Assembly: GCF_001426405.1 (NCBI RefSeq)
Contig: NZ_LMEP01000025.1
Location: forward strand, 330,750-394,749
DNA: 64,000 nucleotides
From: Streptomyces sp. Root1304
GTDB lineage: Bacteria; Actinomycetota; Actinomycetes; Streptomycetales; Streptomycetaceae
Reading direction: 5' to 3'
The translations under genes and the position numbers were made by a program. This document shows, piece by piece, positions 17,449-27,000 of this stretch. The notes under the pieces were generated by a model. The model ran no database searches. It was not told the origin of the DNA and saw nothing but the letters and a program-made list of their open reading frames with translations. Position 1 is the first letter of the stretch. Each line of letters opens with the position of its first letter.

Positions 17449-17895
17449 TCAGGCGCCCGGGGCCCCGGTACGCGACCGGCGCAGCCACCAGATGCCGGTC
17501 AGCGGCAGCAGCACCGGGATGAAGAGGTAGCCGTAACCGAAGTCCGACCAGACCGTCGCGTCAGGGAAGGCGGACGGCTCCACGAGCGTCCAGGTCCCGA
17601 CGATCAGCACGCCCGCGAGCTCGGCGGCGCAGCACACCAGCGCCGCCCTGCGGGCCTTCTCGCCGCCGCGCACCAGCGTGTACGTGATGAAGACGTAGAC
17701 GACCGCCGCCACCGCCGACAGGGAGTACGCCAGCGGCGCCCGGTCGAACTCGGAGGCGATCTGGTAGATCGAGCGCGAGACCGCGCCGACCGACATCACG
17801 CCGTACAGCCAGACCAGCAGCATGCCGGGGCCCGTGACGAGCCTGGTCTTCCCGCCCGGCGCGGTCTGCTCCGGCGTCTCCCGCGTCCCGGTCAT
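17449..17895 (-). CDS. Four-TM membrane protein of unknown function
   Basis: 148 residues from the ATG at 17895. Four hydrophobic segments are visible: MLLVWLYGVMSVGAVS, AVAAVVYVFITYTLV, ALVCCAAELAGVLIVGTWTL and YLFIPVLLPLTGIWWL. A short basic loop separates the middle ones and the tail is RRSRTGAPGA. It starts 2 bases after the stop of the other small membrane gene, so the two form a unit. No family function is recognised. Confidence 0.8.
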   Translation of the reverse strand: MTGTRETPEQTAPGGKTRLVTGPGMLLVWLYGVMSVGAVSRSIYQIASEFDRAPLAYSLSAVAAVVYVFITYTLVRGGEKARRAALVCCAAELAGVLIVGTWTLVEPSAFPDATVWSDFGYGYLFIPVLLPLTGIWWLRRSRTGAPGA

Positions 17896-17897
17896 GG

Positions 17898-18260
17898 TCA
17901 GCCCACCGTCCAGATGTCGTAGAGACGCACTTCGAGCACGGCCAGGACGACCGCTCCGGCGGCCACCGTGGCCGAACCCCACCGGCTGCGCTCCGCGAGC
18001 GACATGAATCCGGCGATGGGCACCGCGCACAGCGCCCCGATCAGATAGGCGACGAAGATCGTCGCCCCCTCCTCGGCCTTCTCGCCGCGCGCCAGCTGCA
18101 CGATCCCGACGATCAGCTGGACCACGACGAGGAAGGTCACCACGGCCATGCCGATGAAGTGCCAGTCCTTGGTCGGCTGGTCGCGGAGGGCGGCGTAGCC
18201 GCACCAGGCGGCGAGGGCGAGCGCGGCCACGGAGACCGCGACCGTCAGGACGTCAAGCAT
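17898..18260 (-). CDS. Small four-TM membrane protein of unknown function
   Basis: 120 residues, nearly all hydrophobic: four membrane segments with a conserved-looking WHFIGMAVVTFLVVVQL stretch and an acidic loop GEKAEEGATIF. It is the first gene of a two-gene minus-strand unit with the 148-residue membrane protein. The pair may act as one complex; nothing shows what it transports or senses. Confidence 0.8.
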   Translation of the reverse strand: MLDVLTVAVSVAALALAAWCGYAALRDQPTKDWHFIGMAVVTFLVVVQLIVGIVQLARGEKAEEGATIFVAYLIGALCAVPIAGFMSLAERSRWGSATVAAGAVVLAVLEVRLYDIWTVG

Positions 18261-18297
18261 GCGCCCGAGGGTATTACGGCCGGAAGGGCCCGATGCG

Positions 18298-18385
18298 CCC
18301 GCCCCCTGCCGTCACCGCCCCCGCCCTCTGCCCTTGCCGAGCCCGCCCCCTGCCGTCACCGCCCCCGCCCTCTGCCTTGCCGCGC
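18298..18385 (+). repeat. Two copies of a 44-bp C-rich repeat in a gene-free stretch
   Basis: Two near-identical head-to-tail copies (starting at 18298 and 18342) begin CCCGCCCCCTGCCGTCACC. The surrounding 18261-18608 carries no supportable gene; its apparent reading frames are proline/arginine artefacts of the C-rich composition. Confidence 0.8.
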
Positions 18386-18608
18386 CCGCCCGTCCCGCCC
18401 TCGAGGTGGCCTTGGCCACAACCCACCCCCGCACCGACCCTCCTCCCACCCCCGCGGGCCGCCCCGTCCGAGGACCCCGTCCCCGCAGGCCACACCGGGG
18501 AAGTGGACCGGAATCCCCACCTCCGCACTGTCCGCATGACGTCTCAACGCCGTCCGCTATTCGGGCAGCCCCCTTTCGTTCGCACCTGCGCATGCTTTAC
18601 TTGCACCC

Positions 18609-18695
18609 ATGACCACGACGAGCAGCCGCACCCTTGCGACCGAGGCGATCACGACGCCCGGTGCTCGTTGTATGTGTCGAATGTGCGCCTTCTGA
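18609..18695 (+). CDS. Cys/Met-rich leader peptide upstream of metNIQ
   Basis: 28 residues ending ARCMCRMCAF-stop: three Cys and two Met in the last eight residues. A -10-like TTTACT at 18596-18601 ends 7 bases before the ATG, so the mRNA may be leaderless and translation of the peptide immediate. A GC-rich hairpin-prone stretch follows, then the metN start 213 bases later. This matches the logic of Cys-rich leader peptides known in actinobacteria, where ribosomes stall at Cys codons when charged tRNA-Cys is short and the downstream structure then opens. The function is inferred. Confidence 0.72.
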   Translation: MTTTSSRTLATEAITTPGARCMCRMCAF

Positions 18696-18703
18696 GGGCC
18701 CCC

Positions 18704-18770
18704 GCCTGAGCCTCGCGCCCCGAAGCGAGACCCCGACGGCCGTGCCGATCCGCCCGCCTTCCGGCGCCGG
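18704..18770 (+). promoter_or_regulatory. Candidate attenuator region between leader peptide and metN
   Basis: CTCGC (18712-18716) can pair with GCGAG across a short loop, and TCCGGCGCCGGA near 18759-18770 is palindromic. Alternative pairings with the Cys codons' surroundings are possible but I could not fold the RNA. It is proposed as the regulated element. Confidence 0.35.
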
Positions 18771-18907
18771 ACCGTGCCCGCCCCGCGCACCCCGCCGAAC
18801 CCCGGCCACCCGCCGGAGCGGCTTCCGTGCGCCTGACTGTCCGAAATGACGAATGCCCCGTGCACGACGGACCCCGCGTCGCGCACTCGACAGTGACGGA
18901 AACCCCT

Positions 18908-19963
18908 GTGATCACCACTTCGGGCCTGACCAAGGTCTACGAGTCGCGCGGCCGGCAGGTCACCGCTCTGGACGGCGTCGACCTCCACGTCCGCGAGGGC
19001 GAGGTCTTCGGCGTGATCGGCCAGAGCGGCGCCGGCAAGTCCTCGCTCATCCGCTGCGTCAACCTCCTGGAGCGCCCCACCTCCGGCACGGTGACCGTCG
19101 ACGGCCTCGACCTCACCGCCCTCGCCGGGAAGGGCCGCCGCGCGGGCCGGGACCTGCGCCGGGCGCGCAGCAGCATCGGCATGGTCTTCCAGCACTTCAA
19201 CCTGCTGTCCTCCCGCACGGTGAAGGACAACATCGAACTTCCCCTGGAGATCCTCGGCGTCTCCGGCGCCGAGCGCTCGCGCCGGGCCCTCGAACTCCTC
19301 GACCTGGTCGGCCTCGCCGACAAGGCGAGGTCCTACCCCGGCCAGCTCTCCGGCGGCCAGAAGCAGCGCGTCGGCATCGCCCGCGCCCTCGCCGGAAACC
19401 CCAAGGTCCTGCTCTCCGACGAGGCCACCAGTGCCCTCGACCCGGAGACCACCCGGTCCATCCTCCAGCTGCTGCGCGACCTCAACCGGCAGCTCGGCCT
19501 CACTGTCCTCCTCATCACCCACGAGATGGACGTCGTGAAGACCATCTGCGACTCCGCCGCGCTGATGCAGCACGGCCGCGTCGTCGAGTCCGGCACCGTC
19601 GGCGAACTGCTCGCCACCCCCGGCTCCCAGCTGGCGGCCGAGCTCTTCCCGGTCAGCGGCTCCCACACCGGTCCCGACCGCACCGTCGTCGACGTCACCT
19701 TCCACGGCGAGGCCGCGACCCAGCCGGTCATCTCGCAGCTCTCCCGCACCTACAACATCGACATCTCGATCCTCGGGGCGGCGATGGACACGGTCGGCGG
19801 AAAGCAGATCGGCCGGATGCGGATCGAACTGCCCGGACGGTACGAGGACAACGTCGTCCCGGTCGGCTTCCTGCGCGAGCAGGGCCTCCAGGTCGAGGTC
19901 GTCGAAGAGGAAACACAGGAGCCGGCCGCCGCGCCCGTGCTGGTGAAGGAAGGTGCCAAGTGA
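18908..19963 (+). CDS. metN: Methionine ABC transporter ATPase
   Basis: 351 residues from the GTG at 18908 (N-terminus ITTSGLTKVYE as in homologues; GGAAA lies just upstream). Walker A GQSGAGKSS at residues 38-46, Q-loop FQHFNLL, signature LSGGQKQRV, Walker B VLLSDEATSALD, switch His in THEMD. The last 90 residues form the NIL domain that binds methionine and inhibits transport when cytoplasmic methionine is high. Longer in-frame starts at 18827 and 18893 exist but extend past the conserved N-terminus. Confidence 0.95.
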   Translation: MITTSGLTKVYESRGRQVTALDGVDLHVREGEVFGVIGQSGAGKSSLIRCVNLLERPTSGTVTVDGLDLTALAGKGRRAGRDLRRARSSIGMVFQHFNLLSSRTVKDNIELPLEILGVSGAERSRRALELLDLVGLADKARSYPGQLSGGQKQRVGIARALAGNPKVLLSDEATSALDPETTRSILQLLRDLNRQLGLTVLLITHEMDVVKTICDSAALMQHGRVVESGTVGELLATPGSQLAAELFPVSGSHTGPDRTVVDVTFHGEAATQPVISQLSRTYNIDISILGAAMDTVGGKQIGRMRIELPGRYEDNVVPVGFLREQGLQVEVVEEETQEPAAAPVLVKEGAK

Positions 19964-20628
19964 CCTGGTCCGAGATGCAGCCCCTGCTGGAGCAGGGCAC
20001 CGTCGACACGCTCTACATGGTCCTCTGGGCCACCGTCGTCACCGTGCTCGGCGGCCTGCCGCTCGGCATCCTCCTCGTCCTCACGGACAAGGGCGGACTG
20101 CTGCAGAACCGACCGGTGAACAAGATCGTCGGTGCGATCGTGAACGTCGGGCGTTCGCTGCCCTTCATCATCCTGCTGATCGCCCTGATCCCCTTCACCA
20201 CCTTCGTCGTCGGCACCTTCATCGGCCCGACCGCGATGATCGTGCCGCTCGCCATCGGCGCCATCCCCTTCTTCGCCCGGCTCGTCGAGACCTCGATCCG
20301 CGAGGTCGACCACGGACTCGTCGAGGCCGTCCAGGCCATGGGCGGCGGCATCCCCACCATCGTCCGCAAGGTGCTGCTCCCGCAGGCCCTGCCCTCGCTG
20401 ATCTCGGGCGTCACCACCACGGTCATCGTCCTCATCGGCTACTCGGCGATGGCCGGCGCGGTCGGCGGCGAAGGCCTCGGCTCCAAGGCCGTCACCTACG
20501 GATACCAGCGCTTCGACACCACCTTCATGCTGGTCACCGTGGTCGTCCTGGTCCTGATCGTGACCGTCGTCCAGCTCATCGGCGACGGGGTCGTACGACT
20601 CCTCGCCCGCCGGGGCCGAACCGCCTGA
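19960..20628 (+). CDS. metI: Methionine ABC transporter permease
   Basis: 222 residues with five membrane segments; the GTG overlaps the metN stop (GTGA). The coupling-helix motif is EAVQAMGGGIPTIVRKVLLPQALPSL (the EAA loop that contacts MetN). Together with MetN and the lipoprotein MetQ it forms the D- and L-methionine importer of the MUT family. Confidence 0.95.
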   Translation: MTWSEMQPLLEQGTVDTLYMVLWATVVTVLGGLPLGILLVLTDKGGLLQNRPVNKIVGAIVNVGRSLPFIILLIALIPFTTFVVGTFIGPTAMIVPLAIGAIPFFARLVETSIREVDHGLVEAVQAMGGGIPTIVRKVLLPQALPSLISGVTTTVIVLIGYSAMAGAVGGEGLGSKAVTYGYQRFDTTFMLVTVVVLVLIVTVVQLIGDGVVRLLARRGRTA

Positions 20629-20721
20629 CGGCCCCCCGGCCACCCCAGACTTCGTCCTTCGAAGAACAGCCCGGACTTGTTGTCCAGGCGTCCACCGCTC
20701 CACCTGAAAGAGGCACTCTTC

Positions 20722-21576
20722 GTGCGTAAGAACATCAAGCTCACCGCCGGTATCGCCGCCACCGCCGCCCTCGCCCTCGGCCTCACCGCCTGCGGCACCT
20801 CCTCGGACCCGTCGTCCAAGGCGGCCGGGTCCGGCGACGCCGACAAGGCCCTCGTCGTCGCCGCGTCCCCGACGCCGCACGCCGACATCCTCAACTACGT
20901 CAAGGACAACCTGGCCGAGAAGGCCGGCCTGAAGCTGGAGGTGAAGGAGTTCACGGACTACGTCCTGCCGAACACCGCCACCGAGACCGGCCAGGTCGAC
21001 GCCAACTTCTTCCAGCACAAGCCGTACCTCGACGACTTCAACAAGAAGAACAACACCCACATCGTCCCGGTGGTGAACGTCCACCTGGAGCCGCTGGGCC
21101 TCTACTCCAAGAACCTCAAGTCGGTGAAGGACATCAAGGCGGGCCAGACCATCGCCGTCCCCAACGACACCACCAACGGCGGCCGCGCCCTCCAGCTGCT
21201 CGCCGAGAACGGCCTGATCACCATCAAGCCGGGTGTCGGCACCAACGCCAAGATCTCCGACATCACCGACAAGAAGGGCCTGGAGTTCAAGGAGCTGGAG
21301 GCCGCCACCGTGCCCCGCGCCCTGAACGACGTGGACGCCGCCGTCATCAACGGCAACTACGCCATCGAGGCCAAGCTGGAGCCGGCGAAGGACGCGCTCG
21401 TCCTGGAGAAGGCCGAGGGCAACCCGTACGCCAACTTCCTCGCCGTCAAGGAGGGCAACGAGAAGGACGCCCGCGTGCAGAAGCTCGCGAAGCTCCTCAA
21501 CTCGCCCGAGGTGAAGAAGTACATCGAGGACACCTACAAGGGCTCGGTCATCCCGGCCTTCGGCGCCGCCGAGTAA
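20722..21576 (+). CDS. metQ: Methionine-binding lipoprotein
   Basis: 284 residues from the GTG at 20722, preceded by a purine-rich GAAAGAGG. The signal peptide ends in lipobox LTAC with the lipidated Cys24. The mature protein is a NlpA/MetQ-type binding protein: it contains VVAASPTPHADILNYV, LEVKEFTDYVLPN and GQVDANFFQHKPYLDDF, all conserved around the methionine pocket. It is anchored outside the membrane and delivers substrate to MetI. Confidence 0.95.
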   Translation: MRKNIKLTAGIAATAALALGLTACGTSSDPSSKAAGSGDADKALVVAASPTPHADILNYVKDNLAEKAGLKLEVKEFTDYVLPNTATETGQVDANFFQHKPYLDDFNKKNNTHIVPVVNVHLEPLGLYSKNLKSVKDIKAGQTIAVPNDTTNGGRALQLLAENGLITIKPGVGTNAKISDITDKKGLEFKELEAATVPRALNDVDAAVINGNYAIEAKLEPAKDALVLEKAEGNPYANFLAVKEGNEKDARVQKLAKLLNSPEVKKYIEDTYKGSVIPAFGAAE

Positions 21577-21641
21577 CAGCCCCGACGAGGACCACCGGCC
21601 GAGGGACCGTCAGACCGGTTCCCCTGTACGGTCCTTGCGCA

Positions 21642-21678
21642 GAAGGCCCCCGCATCCCGTCCGGTGCGCGGGGCCTTC
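21642..21678 (+). terminator. Terminator after metQ
   Basis: GAAGGCCCC and the following bases (21642-21654) pair with 21665-21678 with one bulged base and a 10-base loop. It closes the metNIQ operon. Confidence 0.75.
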
Positions 21679-21784
21679 GCCACACCCCCACCCGACACCC
21701 CACCCGGCCATGCGCGGCGGCGGCCGCATGCTGCATGCTGTGCGTTCACGGTCGATTCGGACGGTCCACGGCATGGAGCTGCGC

Positions 21785-22420
21785 ATGACTACCACCTTTC
21801 CGGACATCTCCATCAACACGGACCGGTTGGTGCTGCGCGCGCTCGAAGAGGCGGACACCTCCGCCCTGGTCGAGATGATGAACGACGAACTCGTCGGCGC
21901 CTGGACCGCGGTGCCCCAGCCCTTCACCGAGGCCGCGGCCCGCAGATGGATCACCGAGTACGCCCCCGCCGAACGCGCCGCCGGCCGGGGCATCGACCTC
22001 GCCGTCACCGAGTTCCTCACCCAGCGCCTGGTCGGCGTCATCCAGCTGGGCAGAACCAACTGGCGGGTCCGCTCCACCGAACTCTCCTACATCGTCGCCC
22101 CCTGGGCGCGCGGTGAGGGATACGCCTCCGAGGCCGCCCTCGCGACCGCCCAGTGGCTCTTCGGCGACCAGAAGTTCGAACGCCTGGAACTCCGCACGGC
22201 CGCCGACAACACCGCCTCCCAGCAGGTGGCCCAGAAGATCGGCTGCATCAGCGAGGGCGTCCTGCGCAACGCCTGCATAGCCCGCACCCGCACCGAGGAG
22301 GGCAGCTGGACCGATCTGCGCACCGACTTCATCGTCTGGGGCCTCCTCCCCGAGGACCTCGACGGCGTCGCCGACCAGATGGCCGAGGCCGGATACTCCT
22401 CCTTCACCGACTGGAGCTGA
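21785..22420 (+). CDS. GNAT acetyltransferase, RimJ/RimL type
   Basis: 211 residues from the ATG at 21785, six bases after GGAG; an ATG at 21773 is the alternative. The N-terminus ISINTDRLVLRALEEADTSALVEMM and the pattern ARGEGYASEAALATAQWLF, LELRTAADNTASQQVAQKIG are those of ribosomal-protein Ser/Ala N-acetyltransferase relatives. The substrate could be a protein N-terminus or a small amine. Confidence 0.85.
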   Translation: MTTTFPDISINTDRLVLRALEEADTSALVEMMNDELVGAWTAVPQPFTEAAARRWITEYAPAERAAGRGIDLAVTEFLTQRLVGVIQLGRTNWRVRSTELSYIVAPWARGEGYASEAALATAQWLFGDQKFERLELRTAADNTASQQVAQKIGCISEGVLRNACIARTRTEEGSWTDLRTDFIVWGLLPEDLDGVADQMAEAGYSSFTDWS

Positions 22421-22489
22421 GCCCCGCCGGCCCGCGCGGGGTACGCTCGGCACGCCCCCGACCTGCGACGACACCAGGAGAAGACGACG

Positions 22490-23713
22490 ATGGCCGACCG
22501 CGTCACGGTGATCGGCTGGGACGGTTCGCCCCTCACCGCGGCGGCCCGGTCCGCGCTCTCGGCCGCCACCCTGGTGGCCGGCGCGGCCCACCACCTCGCG
22601 CTGCCCGAGGTGCCGCCCGCCGCCGAGCGCATCCGCCTGGGCAGCGTCGACCTCGCCGCCCGCCGCATCGCCGGCCACCGCGGAACCGCCGTCGTCCTCG
22701 CCGACGGCGACCCCGGCTTCTTCGGCGTCGTCCGCACCCTGCGCGCCCCCGAACACGGCCTGGAGGTCGAGGTCGTCCCCGCCGTCTCCTCGGTCGCCGC
22801 CGCCTTCGCGCGCGCCGGCATGCCCTGGGAGGACGCCCGGATCGTCGTGGCCCACCAGCGCACCCTGCGCCGCGCGGTCAACGTCTGCCGCGCCCACCCC
22901 AAGGTCGCCGTCCTCACCTCGCCCGGCGCGGGCCCCGCCGAACTCGCCCTCCTCCTCGACGGGGTCCACCGCACCTTCGTCGTCTGCGAGGAGCTCGGCA
23001 CCGACCGCGAACAGGTGTCCGTCCTCACCTCCGACAAGGCGGCCGACCACGCCTGGCGCGACCCGAACGTCGTCCTCGTCATCGGCGGCGGCACCACCGG
23101 CGGAACCCCCGGCACCCCGTGGCTGGCAGGCCAGGACACGGCGGCCCGGTCCGTACGGGGCTGGGGCCTGCCCCCGGAGGAGTACGGCCACGACGGCGGA
23201 CGGACCGGCACCGGCGAGGACCCGTCGCTCCGCGCCGCCCAGCTCGCCCGCCTCGGCCCCCGCACCGGCGACCTCGTCTGGGACATCGGCTGCGCGGGAG
23301 GCGCCTTCGCCGTCGAGGCCGCCCGCTTCGGCGCCGCCGTCATCGCCGTGGACGCCGACCCGGCCGCCTGCGCCCGCACCGAACAGGCCGCCCGCCGCCA
23401 CGGCGTACCCCTCCAGACCGTTCCGGGCCGCGCCCCGCACGTCCTGGAGAACCTGCCCGAACCCGATGTCGTACGGATCGCGGCGGGCGGCGTCCCCGTC
23501 GTCACGGCCTGCACCGACCGGCGACCGGAACGCATCGTCGCCCACGCCTCCACCCGCGACGAGGCCGAGGCGATCGGCGCCGCCCTCGCGGCCGGCGGTT
23601 ACCTGGTCGAGAGCCTCCTCCTCCAGACCGTCGGCCTCGATCCGGACGACTGGAGGGAACGCGAGCGTTCGGTCGTGTTCCTGCTGTCCGGACGCAGGGC
23701 GAACTCCGCGTAG
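22490..23713 (+). CDS. cobL: Precorrin-6Y C5,15-methyltransferase (decarboxylating)
   Basis: 407 residues. The N-terminal half is a tetrapyrrole methyltransferase (CbiE-like; VTVIGWDGSPLTAAARSAL and LADGDPGFFGVV), the C-terminal half a class-I SAM methyltransferase with decarboxylase role (CbiT-like; VWDIGCAGGAFAVEAARFG is motif I). It adds two methyl groups and removes the ring-C acetate carboxyl in aerobic cobalamin synthesis. GGAG lies nine bases before the ATG. Nearby cob genes support the assignment. Confidence 0.92.
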   Translation: MADRVTVIGWDGSPLTAAARSALSAATLVAGAAHHLALPEVPPAAERIRLGSVDLAARRIAGHRGTAVVLADGDPGFFGVVRTLRAPEHGLEVEVVPAVSSVAAAFARAGMPWEDARIVVAHQRTLRRAVNVCRAHPKVAVLTSPGAGPAELALLLDGVHRTFVVCEELGTDREQVSVLTSDKAADHAWRDPNVVLVIGGGTTGGTPGTPWLAGQDTAARSVRGWGLPPEEYGHDGGRTGTGEDPSLRAAQLARLGPRTGDLVWDIGCAGGAFAVEAARFGAAVIAVDADPAACARTEQAARRHGVPLQTVPGRAPHVLENLPEPDVVRIAAGGVPVVTACTDRRPERIVAHASTRDEAEAIGAALAAGGYLVESLLLQTVGLDPDDWRERERSVVFLLSGRRANSA

Positions 23714-24042
23714 CTCCTCCGGAGCGATTCGACCCCTGACCGTGACGGTCCCCGGAGCCGGGTAGGCTGGCCGATTGTTGTACCGCATCCAGGTCTTCGG
23801 CGATTCGTTCGTCAATGTCCTGATCGGGCGGCCACTTCGTGCCGCTGACGTGGTACGCGACAAGGGGGGACCGCGCGACGTGGCGCAGTCCACAGCGCAC
23901 CGTGGCGAATCTCCCTGCCACGAAGGCCGGGGGCCGCGACAATGTGTGGGTGTCCGCGTGTCCTTCGTGCCGCGCGGCGCACGCGCTCGTTGTTGTCGAC
24001 GGGCGCAGGTCTGAAGGAACAAGCGATGGGCGAGGGGTACGC
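23714..24042 (+). promoter_or_regulatory. Gene-free leader before the BluB-CobT gene
   Basis: 329 bases without a convincing gene. TAGGCT at 23763-23768 is a plausible -10, which would give a 5' leader of about 268 bases. CGTGGC (23901-23906) pairs with GCCACG (23917-23922) around a 10-base loop. The size fits a riboswitch, but I do not see the conserved cobalamin-riboswitch core, so the nature of the leader is open. Confidence 0.4.
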
Positions 24043-27000
24043 ATGACGGACACCGGCCAGGTCCCGGGCGAGGGACTGCCGGAGAACTCAGGCATGGTCG
24101 AGCAGCCGGGCATCCCCGCTCCGGGCGCGTACACCTTCCTGGACCCCTCCGGACACACCACCGAGGACGACGACCTGCTCCTGATGCCGGGCGCCCAGGG
24201 CGCCTGGAGCGAGCACCCGCCGGGCGTCGCGCCCGCGCCCCCGGTCGCCGTACCGCCCCCGCCGACGGTCCCGAACCAGGCGGCCCCCCAGCAGGGCGTC
24301 CCGCACCCCGGGGCGCAGGCCCCGGTGGGCGATCCGCTCACCGCGCCGCTGCCCGACCCGCTCACGGCTCCGCTCGACGCCGTGGCGCTGGCCGACGTGC
24401 TGACGGCCCCGCAGACGCAGACCCCGCCGCAGGGCGTCCCGCTCGCGCCGCCCCTGGGCACCCCCGCGCACGGGATCCCCGCCGAGCAGTTCGCCGGGAC
24501 TCCCGCCCACGGAGTGCCGCTCGCCGGCACCCCGGCGCACGGCGTTCCGGTGCCCCCGCACGAGCAGGCCGTCACCGACCACGGTTACGAGCCCGGCATC
24601 CTCGACACCGGCGCCCACGAGGCCGCTGGCCGCGACTCGGGCTCCGTCGACCTCGGCGGCGTCCGGGTGCCCCCGCCGGCCCCGGCGCCCGCGTCCGGTC
24701 CGGCCCGCCGCCCGCTGCACATGGGTCCGCCCGTGCCCGAGGCCGGTGGAGTCGTGCTCTCGCTGGCCGACCGCGGCCCGGCCGCCGCGCCGGCCCCGCA
24801 GCCCGCCCCGGTCCCCGTACCCGAACCGGTCGTGGCCACCGGCCCGGCGCCGGTGCCGGTACGCAACCCGGGCCCGCCGACCACCGGCCCCGAGTACTTC
24901 GACATCGCGCAGGACCAGCAGCTCGCGCCGCAGGGCGCGGAGCCGTGGGCCGCGCAGCCGCAGGAGCCGGTGGCACCGCCGGCCCCCGCAGAAACGGTCG
25001 TCCCGAACGGCATGTTCGTGCAGGTCGAGGGCTCGGTCCCGACGACCCCGCACCTGGCCCCGGTTCCGGCCCCGCAGGCGTCCCCGGAACCCGAACCGGC
25101 CGAGGCCCCCGAGCAGGAGGAGCCGTCCGAGCCGGTGGCCGTCGCTCCGGCGGAGCCCGCGCCGGAGCCGGTGACGGAGCCCACCGAGCCTCCGGCCACC
25201 GAGCCCCAGGCCGCCGAGGCCGTCGCTCCGGAGGCCACCACGCCCGAGGTCACCGTCCCCGCCCCGCGCGAGGCCGAGCCGGCCGCCGAGGCCGCCCCGG
25301 AGCCCGTACGGGAAGCGGAGCAGGCCGCAGAGGCGGAGCAGGCCCCGGAGGCGGAGCCGCAGCCGGAGACGCCCGAGGAGCCGGCGGAGCCCGCCGCCGA
25401 GGCGACCGGGACGCCCGACGAGGCCGAGACGCCCGAGGACGCCCCCGTAGAGGTGCAGGCCGAGGAACTTCCGCCGGTCACGGAGGAGGCCCCGGAGCCC
25501 GTCGTGGCGGAGACGGAGCCCGCAGCGGCGGAGGAGCCCGCGGCCCCCGCGGAGACCCCCGAACCGCTCGCGGCCGACACCGTTTCGGCCGACGTCGAGC
25601 CGACCGTCGTCGAGCCCGAGCCGGCCCAGGTCCCCGAGACGGAGCCGGAGGCGACGACGGCCCCCGACGCGGCCCCGGACCTCGATGCCGAGCCCGAACC
25701 CGCGGCCCTGCCCGACGAGGAGCCGACCCTCTCGGAGGAGTCGACCCCCGTGGCGGAGTCGACCCCCGTGGCGGAGTCGACCCCCGTGGCGGAGGCGACC
25801 CCCTCCGCGGAGGCCACCCCCTCCATCGAGTCCGCCCCGGCCCCCGGCTACGACGACGCCGAGCGCGAAGCGGTCCTCCGGGTCATGCGCGAGCGCCGCG
25901 ACATCCGCAACGGCTTCCGCTCCGACCCGATCCCGCACGAGGTGCTGCTCCGCGTCCTGGAGGCCGCCCACACGGCCCCCAGCGTCGGCCACTCGCAGCC
26001 CTGGGACTTCGTCGTCATCCGCTCCGCCGAGACCCGGCAGACGATGCACGAACTGGCCCAGCGCCAGCGCGAGGCCTACGCCAAGTCGCTGCCGAAGGCG
26101 CGGGCGAAGCAGTTCAAGGAACTGAAGATCGAGGCGATCCTCGACACCCCGGTCAACATCGTGGTGACGGCGGACCCGACCCGGGGCGGCCGCCACACCC
26201 TCGGCCGCTACACGCAGCCGCAGATGGCCCCGTACTCCTCGGCGCTCGCCGTCGAGAACCTCTGGCTCGCCGCCCGCGCCGAAGGCCTCGGCGTCGGCTG
26301 GGTCAGCTTCTTCGACGAGCGCGAGATGGTCCGCACGCTCGGCCTCCCCGAGCACCTCGAAGTGGTCGCGTACCTCTGCGTCGGCTACGTCGACGAGTTC
26401 CCCGAGGAGCCCGAACTGATGCAGGCGGGCTGGTCCAAGCGCCGCCCGCTGGCCTGGGTCGTCCACGAGGAGACGTACGGCCGCCGCGCCCTGCCCGGCG
26501 AGGAGCCGCACGACCTGCTCCAGGAGACCATCGCCAACATCCGCCCGCTGGACGCCAAGGCGCTCGGCGAGGCGTGGGAGCGCCAGAAGCGCATGACCAA
26601 GCCCGCGGGTGCCCTGGGCATGCTGGAGATCATCTCCGCGCAGCTCTCCGGCCTCTCCCGGGTCTGCCCGCCGCCGATCCCGGAGCCCGCGGCCGTCGCG
26701 ATCTTCGCCGGCGACCACGGCGTCCACGCCCAGGGCGTGACCCCGTGGCCGCAGGAGGTCACCGGTCAGATGGTGGCCAACTTCCTCGGCGGGGGAGCGG
26801 TCTGCAACGCCTTCGCCAACCAGGTGGGCGCCGAGGTCTGTGTCATCGACGTGGGCGTCGCCTCCGAACTCCCGGCCACGCCCGGTCTCCTGCCGCGCAA
26901 GGTCCGTGCGGGAACCGGCGACTTCACCACCGGCCTCGCGATGACCCGCGAAGAGGTGCTGGCGGCGATCGAGGTGGGCATCGAGACCGCCCGCGACCTC

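Noticed and set aside
18261..18600. Several apparent short genes in the C-rich stretch before the metNIQ leader
   Set aside because: All are Pro/Arg-rich artefacts of a 44-bp repeat and lack ribosome sites.
23881..23940. Cobalamin riboswitch, suggested by GTGGCGAATCTCC
   Set aside because: The conserved core (GCCACTG-type box and flanking pairs) is not found; kept only as an unassigned leader.
23775..24014. A 79-codon reading frame with a TTG start in the leader of the cobT fusion gene
   Set aside because: Arg-rich, no ribosome site and no family resemblance; more likely untranslated leader.
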